Positions 17,415 through 27,211 of a DNA stretch of 64,000 nucleotides are shown here, in pieces; the first letter of the stretch is position 1; every line of letters starts with the position of its first letter. The notes below the pieces were generated by a model. It saw nothing but the letters and a program-made list of their open reading frames with translations, made no database searches and was not told the origin of the DNA. The stretch comes from Carboxylicivirga linearis (lineage in GTDB: Bacteria; Bacteroidota; Bacteroidia; Bacteroidales; Marinilabiliaceae). Where the stretch lies: contig NZ_JAGUCO010000018.1 of NCBI RefSeq assembly GCF_018271995.1, positions 1 through 64,000 of the forward strand, in the 5' to 3' direction. Position numbers and translations under genes: made by a program.

Positions 17415-18869
17415 ATGAAATTCATATTACAAAAATCAGTACTAATCGCAATTTTGTTTGCCTTTGCTACGCATGTAGGTAGATCTCAGGAAACAATTAA
17501 AGTAAAGCCCAATCCCGATAATAAACTACAAACCATTGAAGGATGGGGTACATCATTGTGTTGGTGGGCTCACATGGTGGGACAATGGGAAGACGAAGAA
17601 ACCATCGATGAAATAGTTAATTTAATAACCTCGCCCGACCAACTAAATATGAATATATTCCGCTACAACATTGGCGGTGGTGATGATCCTTCTCACCTGT
17701 CTCAACCTGGTAATCCGGGCCATATGGCAAAAGGGAAAGGAGTAAGAGCTGAAATGCAAGGATTCAAAGCCTCTGAAGATGCTGATTACGATTGGTCGGC
17801 CGATGCCGGACAGCGTAAAATAATGCTTAAGCTAGCTGCTCAAAGAGAAGATGCTGTTTTTGAAGCTTTTTCTAATTCAGCTCCTTATTGGATGACGTAC
17901 AGCGGTTGCTCAGCAGGAAATAATCCTTCATCTGCAGATAATGTAAAACCGGAGTATTACAATGCTTTTGGTGATTACCTGATTGATGTTTGCGAGTTTT
18001 ATAAAAAGAAATACAATATAGAATTTAAAACACTGGAACCATTTAATGAGCCATTAACTAATTATTGGGGACATATGGGTGGTCAGGAAGGATGTCACTT
18101 CAGCATTAAAGCTCAAATGGAATTTCTTCGGGTTTTATATCCCAAATTAAAAGCTACCGATTTAAATACAGTTCTTTCTGCATCTGATGAAACAGATATT
18201 TCTGGCTTTAACCGCACCATGAAGGCATACTTAAAAGCAGGTGACATTAAAGATATGTTAGGGCAAATAAATACACATAGTTATGGAGGTAACAACAATG
18301 ACCGTATAGAAGCTCGCCAATTGGCAGATAAAATGGGGAAAACCTTCTGGCAATCCGAATCAGGTCCCATTGGTATTGCCGGAAGAGGACTTGAGAGCAA
18401 CCTGGGTATGGCACAACGTATGTTTGACGATTTACAAATTATGAAACCTTCAGCTTGGCTTGATTGGCAGGTAATAGAATACGGCAGCGATGTATGGGGC
18501 TTAATGAGTGCTAACCACCAAAAAGAGAAGTATCGAATTATGAAACAATTCTACGTGCGCATGCAGGTAACACGCTTTATCAAACAAGGTTATTCGATAA
18601 TTGAATCGGAGGATAATAAAGTTCTAATGGCGGTAAGTCCGGATGATAAAGAAATTATTGCCGTAATACTTAATGAATCTAGTGAAGAAAACACTTTTGA
18701 AGTAAACCTATCCTCTATTGGATTTAAAAATTATGACATTCAGTTATATCGGACTTCAAGAGAAGAAAATTGCGAAATCATTGCAAATGGCTATTCAAAA
18801 CAGAAAAAAGCTCTTCATTATAATGCTCCCAAGCAGAGCATATCAACATTTGTAATCAAATACAAATAA
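17415..18869 (+). CDS. Secreted GH30-family glycoside hydrolase (endo-beta-1,6-galactanase-like)
   Basis: A 484-residue secreted enzyme with a signal peptide (residues 1-24). The (beta/alpha)8 barrel begins IEGWGTSLCWWA; acid/base Glu is E212 in PFNEP and the nucleophile E315 in FWQSESGP. A C-terminal beta domain (about 390-484) has IIAVILNESSEE. The GGGDDPSH and N-terminal patterns resemble GH30 endo-beta-1,6-galactanases more than glucosylceramidases; substrate is inference. There is no SusC/SusD pair nearby, so it is not in a classical polysaccharide locus. Confidence 0.9.
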   Translation: MKFILQKSVLIAILFAFATHVGRSQETIKVKPNPDNKLQTIEGWGTSLCWWAHMVGQWEDEETIDEIVNLITSPDQLNMNIFRYNIGGGDDPSHLSQPGNPGHMAKGKGVRAEMQGFKASEDADYDWSADAGQRKIMLKLAAQREDAVFEAFSNSAPYWMTYSGCSAGNNPSSADNVKPEYYNAFGDYLIDVCEFYKKKYNIEFKTLEPFNEPLTNYWGHMGGQEGCHFSIKAQMEFLRVLYPKLKATDLNTVLSASDETDISGFNRTMKAYLKAGDIKDMLGQINTHSYGGNNNDRIEARQLADKMGKTFWQSESGPIGIAGRGLESNLGMAQRMFDDLQIMKPSAWLDWQVIEYGSDVWGLMSANHQKEKYRIMKQFYVRMQVTRFIKQGYSIIESEDNKVLMAVSPDDKEIIAVILNESSEENTFEVNLSSIGFKNYDIQLYRTSREENCEIIANGYSKQKKALHYNAPKQSISTFVIKYK

Positions 18870-18892
18870 TAGCTTTAGTATTTTTTGATTCG

Positions 18893-18924
18893 AAGAGGAT
18901 TTCCAAATGGAGATCCTCTTTTTT
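18893..18924 (+). terminator. Intrinsic terminator after the GH30 gene
   Basis: AAGAGGAT (18893-18900) pairs with ATCCTCTT (18913-18920), followed by T-run on the plus strand. Confidence 0.8.
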
Positions 18925-18948
18925 ATATTTTATAATATTAGTTATTTA

Positions 18949-19416
18949 TTAATCGGTTAACTCAATACTCTTGAAATTAAGATGATGCATTATCTCTCTC
19001 AATACCAATATCACGGCTATATCCTTTTTATTAATATCAATTCCTGAAATAACCGGAGAGGCACCCATAATAATATAAGCGTACTGATTAAACAAATCCT
19101 CAACACGTTGACGATCATATTTCGATTCATTCAATCCATTTTTTCGAAACAGATCCATCATAGCCGTATCCTTTGTTGTTAATTCATCTTCAACATTTAG
19201 TAAAGCTTTATTACTCATCAATTCATCCTCAATATAGTTTATGGCATATTCAATTTCTGCTTCATTAGGGACATCATGCCTAAAAAACTTCTGAATAATA
19301 AAATCATAACCTATTTTAAGCTTCATTTCCTTTTCAATACTATTATTCTGAATAAAATCAAACTGAATGTAATCCTGCCCTATTTGTAATCGTCTTTTAT
19401 TTTGTTCTTTCATCAT
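18949..19416 (-). CDS. Small protein of unknown function
   Basis: A 155-residue soluble protein that I do not recognise. No signal peptide, membrane helix or Cys motif. Helical prediction throughout, with an acidic middle (EAEIEYAINYIEDELM) and a hydrophobic C-terminal helix (AVILVLREIMHHL). Two ATGs (19416, 19413) are next to each other; either could start it. It stands alone between a terminator and the QOR2-like gene. Confidence 0.6.
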   Translation of the reverse strand: MMKEQNKRRLQIGQDYIQFDFIQNNSIEKEMKLKIGYDFIIQKFFRHDVPNEAEIEYAINYIEDELMSNKALLNVEDELTTKDTAMMDLFRKNGLNESKYDRQRVEDLFNQYAYIIMGASPVISGIDINKKDIAVILVLREIMHHLNFKSIELTD

Positions 19417-19423
19417 TCAAGGA

Positions 19424-19459
19424 TAAAAAAAGTTCTGCCCGTGTAAACCGACAGAACCT
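19424..19459 (-). terminator. Intrinsic terminator after the QOR2-like gene
   Basis: Read on the minus strand, GTTCTGTC pairs with GGCAGAAC across a short loop and a T-run of seven follows, 24 bases after the stop at 19483. Confidence 0.75.
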
Positions 19460-19482
19460 TAAAGTATTGTTAGTAATCTTTT

Positions 19483-20325
19483 TTAAAGTACTTGTTTCAC
19501 CGATTCACTAATAGGCGTTGTGGGTCTGCCAATTAATTCTGAAAGCTGCTTACCTTCATCATACAAATCATTTTTAGAGGCACCTACATCCCATCCTGCA
19601 ATTGCATCGGCAAAACCTTCAGGAATACCAATACTCTTCAATACTTTAGAGTACTCGGCTTCCGGCATATTGCTGTATGGAATAGTCTTACCAGTTTGTT
19701 TCGAAATTTCTTCTGCCAACTCTGTTAAGGTATAAGCGTTATCACCTGATAATTCATAAACTTTGCCTTTGTGACTATCATCAGAAAGAACAACTGCAGC
19801 TGCTTCCGCATAATCAACACGCGCTGCTGATGAAATTTTACCATCACCTGCACTACCCACAAAAGCGCCTGCTTCAACCGAACCGGGTATAGAACCAGTA
19901 TAATTTTCGGAATACCAACCGTTACGCAAAACAGTATACTCCAAACCTGACTCTTTCAGTGCCTTCTCGGTAGCCAAATGTTCTCCGGCAAGGCTTAACG
20001 ATGATTCTTCTGCATGTAATAAGCTAGTGTAAACAATCCATTTAATACCTGCTTTTTTAGCTGCTTCAATTACATTTGAATGCTGTATAGCTCTTTGTCC
20101 TATCTCATTTCCAGAAATAAGTAATAAGTAATCAATTCCGTCTAGCTGAGCAGCCAATAATTCTGGTTTTGCATAATCAAATTCCCTTGCCTCAACTCCT
20201 AATGATTTTGCTTTTTCTGGTGTACGAACCAAAGCAATCACATCTTCACTTGCTACTCTTTTTTTCAACTGTTCAACAACCAATTGTCCTAATTGTCCTG
20301 TTGCGCCTGTAACTCCTAATTTCAT
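19483..20325 (-). CDS. NAD(P)-binding quinone oxidoreductase 2-like protein
   Basis: A 280-residue NmrA-like/atypical short-chain dehydrogenase. The dinucleotide motif GATGQLG is at residues 7-13, followed by ALVRTPEKA, then IVYTSLLHA and LRNGWYSENY, as in E. coli QorB (quinone oxidoreductase 2). It probably reduces quinones with NADPH in the cytoplasm. It is monocistronic between its own promoter and terminator. Confidence 0.85.
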   Translation of the reverse strand: MKLGVTGATGQLGQLVVEQLKKRVASEDVIALVRTPEKAKSLGVEAREFDYAKPELLAAQLDGIDYLLLISGNEIGQRAIQHSNVIEAAKKAGIKWIVYTSLLHAEESSLSLAGEHLATEKALKESGLEYTVLRNGWYSENYTGSIPGSVEAGAFVGSAGDGKISSAARVDYAEAAAVVLSDDSHKGKVYELSGDNAYTLTELAEEISKQTGKTIPYSNMPEAEYSKVLKSIGIPEGFADAIAGWDVGASKNDLYDEGKQLSELIGRPTTPISESVKQVL

Positions 20326-20370
20326 ATTCTTAAGTTTTTAATTGTTTTTGTTTAAGTAATTTCTTTGATA

Positions 20371-20378
20371 CAAATGTA
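20371..20378 (-). promoter_or_regulatory. Promoter -7 element of the QOR2-like gene
   Basis: TACATTTG on the minus strand, a full TAnnTTTG match about 46 bases before the ATG. A CGAGGCTCG palindrome lies 12 bases upstream (around 20388-20396) and could bind a regulator; there is no HxlR-type regulator gene here. Confidence 0.45.
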
Positions 20379-20512
20379 CAGTGTAATCGAGCCTCGCACA
20401 CTTGACCTATGATAAGAAATAGAATTGACACATGTTAACTGGTATAATCTAAACAGATAAATTTGACATTGGTTTATAAAAAGTAACCACTTTATTTTAA
20501 TACAGTTAAATA

Positions 20513-20546
20513 AAAAAGGCTGCCCCAAATATGGAACAGCCTTTTT
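20513..20546 (-). terminator. Terminator after yidC
   Basis: A 10-bp stem (20513-20522 with 20537-20546) with a T-run on the minus strand, 24 bases after the yidC stop. Confidence 0.85.
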
Positions 20547-20569
20547 AACATTATCTAATTCTCTAATAT

Positions 20570-22426
20570 TTATTTCTTACGATTACGAGCAGACATTTGT
20601 TGCTGTTTTTGCATGTCTTCTAAACGCTTTTGAAAACTCGATTTTTTACTTGGTTTCTTTTGATTAGCCTTAAGTTTAGCTAATAAAGCTTTCTCATCAA
20701 CAAAACGACGGATCAATAATGTTTGACCAATGGTTATTAAAGTTGAGATGAAATAGTAATAACTTAAACCTGCTGCATAATTATTAAAGAATACCAGGAA
20801 CATTACAGGCATCATATACATCATACCTTTCATACCTGGCATTTGCTGACTGCTTTGAGTCATCTCCTGGTTGATATAAGTATATACAATATTGGTAGCT
20901 GCCATTAATAAGGTAAACAAGCTAATATGATTACCATAGAATTTAGTGATTAATGGAATATCACCTGTCCAGCTAATAATAGCATCGTACGATGACAAAT
21001 CTGTTGCCCATAAAAAGCTCTCACCACGTAGTTCAATTGATGCCGGGAAAAACTGGAACATGGCAAACAATATAGGCATCTGGAATAACATAGGTAAACA
21101 TCCACCCATAGGATTTACTCCTGCCTTTCGATACAAGGCCATGGTCGCCTGCTGACGCTCCATTGCTTTATCCTTTGGTATCTTCTTGTTGATCTCTTCA
21201 ATCTGAGGCTTCAACACCTTCATCTTAGCTGTTGAAACATATGACTTATAAGTAAATGGGAAAAGAATCAACTTAATTAAAACAGTTAATAATAAGATGA
21301 TTAATCCATAATTACTTATGTATCTTTCAAAGAAATGGAAAACCTCAATTACACCCAGGTTGATGTAACGAAGAAAGCTCCAGCCCAAATAAACTAACTG
21401 ACGAAGGCCTAAATCTTCATAAGGTTTTAATGCTTTAAAGTCATTAGGACCAAAATAAAAGTTAAAGCTGTGCTGATCGTTTCCACTAAAAGGAACGGCA
21501 ACCATAGCTGTTGCATCCATAATAACAGGCTCATTATCATCTTCTGGTGTAACAGCCTTTACATTTCCGCTTAAGAAGTTATCATTTGAGATGAATACTG
21601 ATGAAAAGAACTGATCTTTAAAAGCTACCCACTTTAACTTAGTTCTTAATTCTTCCGTTTTTGTACCGCTTGCAGATATGTGATCCACATCGTCTTCAGC
21701 AAAACGATAGTAAATACCTGAATAACGACGTTCGAAACCAACTCCTTTTTCCTGAGCCGGCACTTCCATATCCCAGTCGATATCCAACGATCCGTTGCTG
21801 GTTGCAATAACATTACCCAAATTTTGAGTGGCAATATTAAAATCAACCATATAACTATTTTCGGGTAATTCGTATGAGAAAACTAATTTACCTTCAGCAG
21901 CATTTACAACAAAATCAACTTTATTGGATGAAGTTTGTGGTAATGCAGTAAAGTATAAATCGTTGGTATGAAAGAATCGGCTACTATGAGTAAACTTAAA
22001 ACCAAAGCGGTTTTTATCGCCATCCATTAGTATAACAGGACTCTCATCGTAATTTTTGTATTCTTTTAATTCTACTGAATAAACACGAGCACCTTTATTG
22101 CTCAATGTAAGCTTCATTACATCATTTTCTAAAGTAACAAAACTTTGCTCACCCTCTGCTGCATCAGCTAATAATCCGTATCTACTGCTTTTTTCCTGCG
22201 CAATAGTTGCTGAATCCTTTTCTTCTACAACTTTAGTTTCTTCAGCTAAATCAGCTGCTGCTTTTGCCTGACGTTCTGCTTCTGCGTTTTGCTGTTCTAC
22301 TAATGCTATAGAATCACGAACTCGTTTTTGCTCAGCCAATTCTTCATCCGATGGCTGATTCCACCATGTGAAGAACCCAAAAATGAGCACAATTAGTATA
22401 ATTCCAGTTATTGAATTTCTATCCAT
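20570..22426 (-). CDS. yidC: Membrane protein insertase YidC
   Basis: A 618-residue inner-membrane insertase. An N-terminal helix (about residues 6-22, ending TWWNQPSDEE) is followed by a charged linker, a large periplasmic beta domain (about 95-330) and the conserved five-helix core from about 365, with the motif GGCLPMLFQMPILFAMF and the C-terminal basic tail. It inserts membrane proteins alone or with SecYEG. It is 20 bases downstream of pyrG; this pyrG-yidC pairing is usual in Bacteroidota. Confidence 0.96.
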   Translation of the reverse strand: MDRNSITGIILIVLIFGFFTWWNQPSDEELAEQKRVRDSIALVEQQNAEAERQAKAAADLAEETKVVEEKDSATIAQEKSSRYGLLADAAEGEQSFVTLENDVMKLTLSNKGARVYSVELKEYKNYDESPVILMDGDKNRFGFKFTHSSRFFHTNDLYFTALPQTSSNKVDFVVNAAEGKLVFSYELPENSYMVDFNIATQNLGNVIATSNGSLDIDWDMEVPAQEKGVGFERRYSGIYYRFAEDDVDHISASGTKTEELRTKLKWVAFKDQFFSSVFISNDNFLSGNVKAVTPEDDNEPVIMDATAMVAVPFSGNDQHSFNFYFGPNDFKALKPYEDLGLRQLVYLGWSFLRYINLGVIEVFHFFERYISNYGLIILLLTVLIKLILFPFTYKSYVSTAKMKVLKPQIEEINKKIPKDKAMERQQATMALYRKAGVNPMGGCLPMLFQMPILFAMFQFFPASIELRGESFLWATDLSSYDAIISWTGDIPLITKFYGNHISLFTLLMAATNIVYTYINQEMTQSSQQMPGMKGMMYMMPVMFLVFFNNYAAGLSYYYFISTLITIGQTLLIRRFVDEKALLAKLKANQKKPSKKSSFQKRLEDMQKQQQMSARNRKK

Positions 22427-22446
22427 TTTAAACTTGTTATATTTTT

Positions 22447-24063
<1,617 letters not shown>

Positions 24064-24104
24064 TTATTAATCCATCAACTCCGACGAGTCAAAATTAAAA
24101 ACCA

Positions 24105-24112
24105 CAAAGGTA
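24105..24112 (-). promoter_or_regulatory. pyrG-yidC promoter -7 element
   Basis: TACCTTTG on the minus strand, 57 bases before the pyrG GTG, is a full TAnnTTTG match. No convincing -33. Confidence 0.5.
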
Positions 24113-24155
24113 GAAAAATACCATCAAAAACGATGAATCATTAGTGCTTTGCGAC

Positions 24156-24182
24156 AAAAAAAAGGTCGACTTTTTGTCGACC
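24156..24182 (-). terminator. Terminator after the DUF349 gene
   Basis: GGTCGAC (24164-24170) pairs with GTCGACC (24176-24182) across a 5-base loop, followed on the minus strand by eight T. Confidence 0.85.
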
Positions 24183-24196
24183 CTCTTATTTTATTA

Positions 24197-26143
24197 CTAA
24201 TCCATGTCTTCCAACATGTCTAACTTCTTGTTAAGTAACTTGATATTTCGTCGTCCTGTTTCAATTTTATGTTTGAAGTCACGAACCAAGGCTTCCGACT
24301 TTTTCGATTTGGCAAAAAATCCAATGTTATTTTCCCAAACCGTAATGTCGTTCTCAAGTTGTTTTAATTTATTAATAATCTTATTTCGCTCTTGAGTTAA
24401 TCTGTCGCCCGACAAATTGTTCGTCTTATAATTCTCGATCTTATTTCGGAATTTCTCAACATTCTTATGATACTCATCCAAATTTAAATTATCGAAATAT
24501 TGATTAATCAAACCACGAAACTCCTGATTTACTCGATCTTTATCTTTAATTGGCACATGACCAATCTCGGACCAACGATGCTGAAAATCCTGTAACTTAT
24601 TAAAATTCTCCTCTGAGTTATCAGATGCTTCAAAAGCAGCTACTTCCTTAATCAGAGCTTCTTTCAACTCCAGGTTTTTCTCTTGCTCTTCGTCTTTATG
24701 ACTAAAGAAGTTTGATTTATGATCAAAGAAAGCATCACAAGCCGATCGGAATCGTTTCCAAATAGCATCGCTTTGCTTACGAGGAACAGGTCCTATTTCT
24801 TTCCAACGTTTCTGAATCTTAATATACTCATCGGTTGTACGTTTCCAATCAGTACTTTCTTTCATCGATTCAGCTTGCAAACACAATTCTGTTTTCAACT
24901 CCAGGTTATGAGTCTGCTCTGATTTATATGACTTAAAGAATTCGCGTTTTGCATTAAAAAATGAATCACAAGCTGAACGAAAACGCTCGTATATTTTGTT
25001 ATTATCTTTTTTAGGTGCAAATCCAATCGTCTTCCAGATACTTTGCAATTCAATCAATTGCTTACTTTTGGCTTCCCATTCTTTGGGTGAGTGCAATTCA
25101 ACATGAATCAATGCTTCTGCTTTTTCGCATAACTCTGTTTTAGCCTCCAGATTTTTTTGTAACTGATCTTTTAATCCTTCAAAATATTCTTGATGACGTT
25201 TGTTAATTAAAGAAGTAGCCTCTTTAAAACGAGCCCATAAATCTTCTTTTTTATCATGAGGTACAGGACCAATCTCGCGCCACTGATCGTGATACTTCTG
25301 TAATGTTTTAAAAGCTTTTACTATGGTTGGTTCCAACAATAATTTTTCAGCTTTCTCACAAAGACCAATTTTAGCTTCCAAATTCTTTTTCAGATCTAAA
25401 TCACGAAGCTCTTTATTGATTTTTATGTAGTTATAAAAATTCTCGATATGATAGTTGTAGGTCTCCCACAAATCATGCACTTTCTCTTGTGGAATATGTC
25501 CTATGTTACGCCAGCGTTGCTGTAAATCACGGAAAGCCTGGAAAGTTTCATTTAATGATTCCTGTCCATTAATCAATTCCTTGATACCTTCTATTACATC
25601 TAACTTGGCCTGGTAGTTATTTTGTCTTTCTTCTTCCAAACGACGATTAAACTCAGCTTTTCGTGCTTTAAACTCCTGCAACAAGCGCTTTAAGTCAATC
25701 TCAAGGCTATCAACCGGAGGTGCAAAGTTTTCTTCCAACTCACCTGATTCTACAAACTTGCGCTTCAGGTCTTCAAGCTCAGCCTTATGTTTTTTATAGA
25801 AAGCTCCTTTAATGGCTTCTACTTCTTCCTTAATTTTCTCAACCGGATAGTTCTTTAATACATCTTTCAGGCGCTTGACCAATTCATCTTTATGAAGCAT
25901 AATATGGTCAACCGGCTCCAACTCAACTTCCTCGGTTTTATCCTTTTCCTCGTCTGAATCCTTCTCCGCTACCTCCGCAGAAACCTTTTCTGCATCCTTT
26001 GGTTCTGGTTGAACTTCAACTTTTTCTTCTTTCGTTTCTTCTTTTTCAGACGCAGTGTTCTCTACAGGCACATTTTCAGATTGATTTTCTGAATTCAAAC
26101 CATTTTCATCTTCCAATGGTTTGTTTAGGTCATTTGCTTCCAT
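24197..26143 (-). CDS. DUF349 repeat protein
   Basis: A 648-residue cytoplasmic, almost all-helical protein. The first 75 residues are extremely acidic and disordered. Then about five DUF349 repeats are seen, each with a W-x-x-IG-x-(V/I/A)-P signature: RWRNIGHIP, QWREIGPVP, IWKTIGFAP, RWKEIGPVP, RWSEIGHVP. A C-terminal coiled coil (about 575-645) closes it. DUF349 proteins are widespread in Bacteroidota and of unknown function. It has its own promoter and terminator. Confidence 0.88.
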   Translation of the reverse strand: MEANDLNKPLEDENGLNSENQSENVPVENTASEKEETKEEKVEVQPEPKDAEKVSAEVAEKDSDEEKDKTEEVELEPVDHIMLHKDELVKRLKDVLKNYPVEKIKEEVEAIKGAFYKKHKAELEDLKRKFVESGELEENFAPPVDSLEIDLKRLLQEFKARKAEFNRRLEEERQNNYQAKLDVIEGIKELINGQESLNETFQAFRDLQQRWRNIGHIPQEKVHDLWETYNYHIENFYNYIKINKELRDLDLKKNLEAKIGLCEKAEKLLLEPTIVKAFKTLQKYHDQWREIGPVPHDKKEDLWARFKEATSLINKRHQEYFEGLKDQLQKNLEAKTELCEKAEALIHVELHSPKEWEAKSKQLIELQSIWKTIGFAPKKDNNKIYERFRSACDSFFNAKREFFKSYKSEQTHNLELKTELCLQAESMKESTDWKRTTDEYIKIQKRWKEIGPVPRKQSDAIWKRFRSACDAFFDHKSNFFSHKDEEQEKNLELKEALIKEVAAFEASDNSEENFNKLQDFQHRWSEIGHVPIKDKDRVNQEFRGLINQYFDNLNLDEYHKNVEKFRNKIENYKTNNLSGDRLTQERNKIINKLKQLENDITVWENNIGFFAKSKKSEALVRDFKHKIETGRRNIKLLNKKLDMLEDMD

Positions 26144-26200
26144 AAGCTTTCAGTTCTAATTCGCAGAATCCACTGATTCTGTCTCAATTCTTTTATCTTA

Positions 26201-26231
26201 CGAATATATTGTTTATCGCTTAAGTGGCAAA
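26201..26231 (-). promoter_or_regulatory. Promoter of the DUF349 gene
   Basis: On the minus strand TTTG (26231-26228), 19 bases, TATATTCG (26208-26201), one mismatch to TAnnTTTG, about 57 bases before the ATG. Confidence 0.5.
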
Positions 26232-26343
26232 CTTTTTTGCTAAAAATCAAATATTAACATTACTATATATGTACGTTAAACAAGTCTCTTTTCCAACCAA
26301 AAATAAAGCGACTATTATTTGATTTAAACCTGTTACATTATGC

Positions 26344-26377
26344 ATTGATAATTCTTGATTCAATATTATTATCTTTG
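26344..26377 (+). promoter_or_regulatory. trmD promoter
   Basis: ATTG (26344-26347), 22 bases, TATCTTTG (26370-26377), the last a full TAnnTTTG match followed by CGC, 20 bases before the ATG. Confidence 0.6.
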
Positions 26378-26397
26378 CGCCAAAATATAGGATTGTA

Positions 26398-27075
26398 ATG
26401 CGAATAGATATACTTACACTTTTTCCTGATATGTTTCAAGGGCCTTTAACCGAATCAATTGTAAAAAGAGCGGTGGATAAGGGCTTGGTAGAAATGCATT
26501 TTCATAATATCAGGGATTATTCGCTTGATAAGCACAAAAAAGTGGATGATTACTCTTTTGGCGGAGGTGCCGGAATGGTAATGACTATTCAACCCATAGC
26601 TGATTTAATCGATAAACTGAAATCGGAAAGAGATTACGATCATATTATATATGTAACTCCTGATGGAGAACGCTTTAATCAGAAAATTGCCAATACTTTA
26701 TCGTTATCTGGCAATATTATTATACTGTGTGGGCATTACAAAGGGGTAGATCAACGCATTCGCGATCATTACATTACTATGGAACTCACCATTGGCGATT
26801 ACGTTTTAACAGGTGGTGAATTGGCGGCTGCTGTAATCAGTGATGCAGTAATCCGTTTAATACCCGGTGTTATGTCTGATGAAACCTCTGCTTTAACTGA
26901 TAGTTTTCAGGATGGTTTGCTTTCTCACCCGGTTTACACTCGTCCGGCTGATTATAATGGTTGGAAAGTACCCGATGTTTTATTAAGCGGTAATGATGCT
27001 AAGATAGATGAGTGGCGCGAGAAAAAAGCCTTTGAACGTACCAAACAAATACGACCGGATCTGCTTGAGGATTAA
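26398..27075 (+). CDS. trmD: tRNA (guanine37-N1)-methyltransferase
   Basis: A 225-residue SPOUT-family enzyme that methylates G37 of tRNAs with S-adenosylmethionine. Visible motifs: [13 protein letters not shown] at the N-terminus, [11 protein letters not shown], the trefoil-knot [10 protein letters not shown] and [13 protein letters not shown]. The length is normal for TrmD. It stands alone rather than in the rpsP-rimM-rplS operon seen in proteobacteria. Confidence 0.96.
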   Translation: MRIDILTLFPDMFQGPLTESIVKRAVDKGLVEMHFHNIRDYSLDKHKKVDDYSFGGGAGMVMTIQPIADLIDKLKSERDYDHIIYVTPDGERFNQKIANTLSLSGNIIILCGHYKGVDQRIRDHYITMELTIGDYVLTGGELAAAVISDAVIRLIPGVMSDETSALTDSFQDGLLSHPVYTRPADYNGWKVPDVLLSGNDAKIDEWREKKAFERTKQIRPDLLED

Positions 27076-27090
27076 TGGTTAGTTTGTATT

Positions 27091-27172
27091 GTTTAATTGT
27101 TGAGTCGCACAATTGTTAAATTGAAACTAATATAATGAACAATTCAACAGTTCAACAACTCTACAATTCAAC
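27091..27172. repeat. Imperfect long inverted repeat between convergent genes
   Basis: Arms of about 35 bases (27091-27125 and 27137-27172) made of AATTGTTGA-type units are partly complementary (for instance GTTTAATTGT with ACAATTCAAC). The spacer is about 11 bases. It lies between the convergent trmD and addB-like genes and may end both transcripts, although no clean T-run is present. Confidence 0.55.
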
Positions 27173-27211
27173 TTTCAGTCATCATTAGCCTTTGATAATT
27201 AATAATTATTG

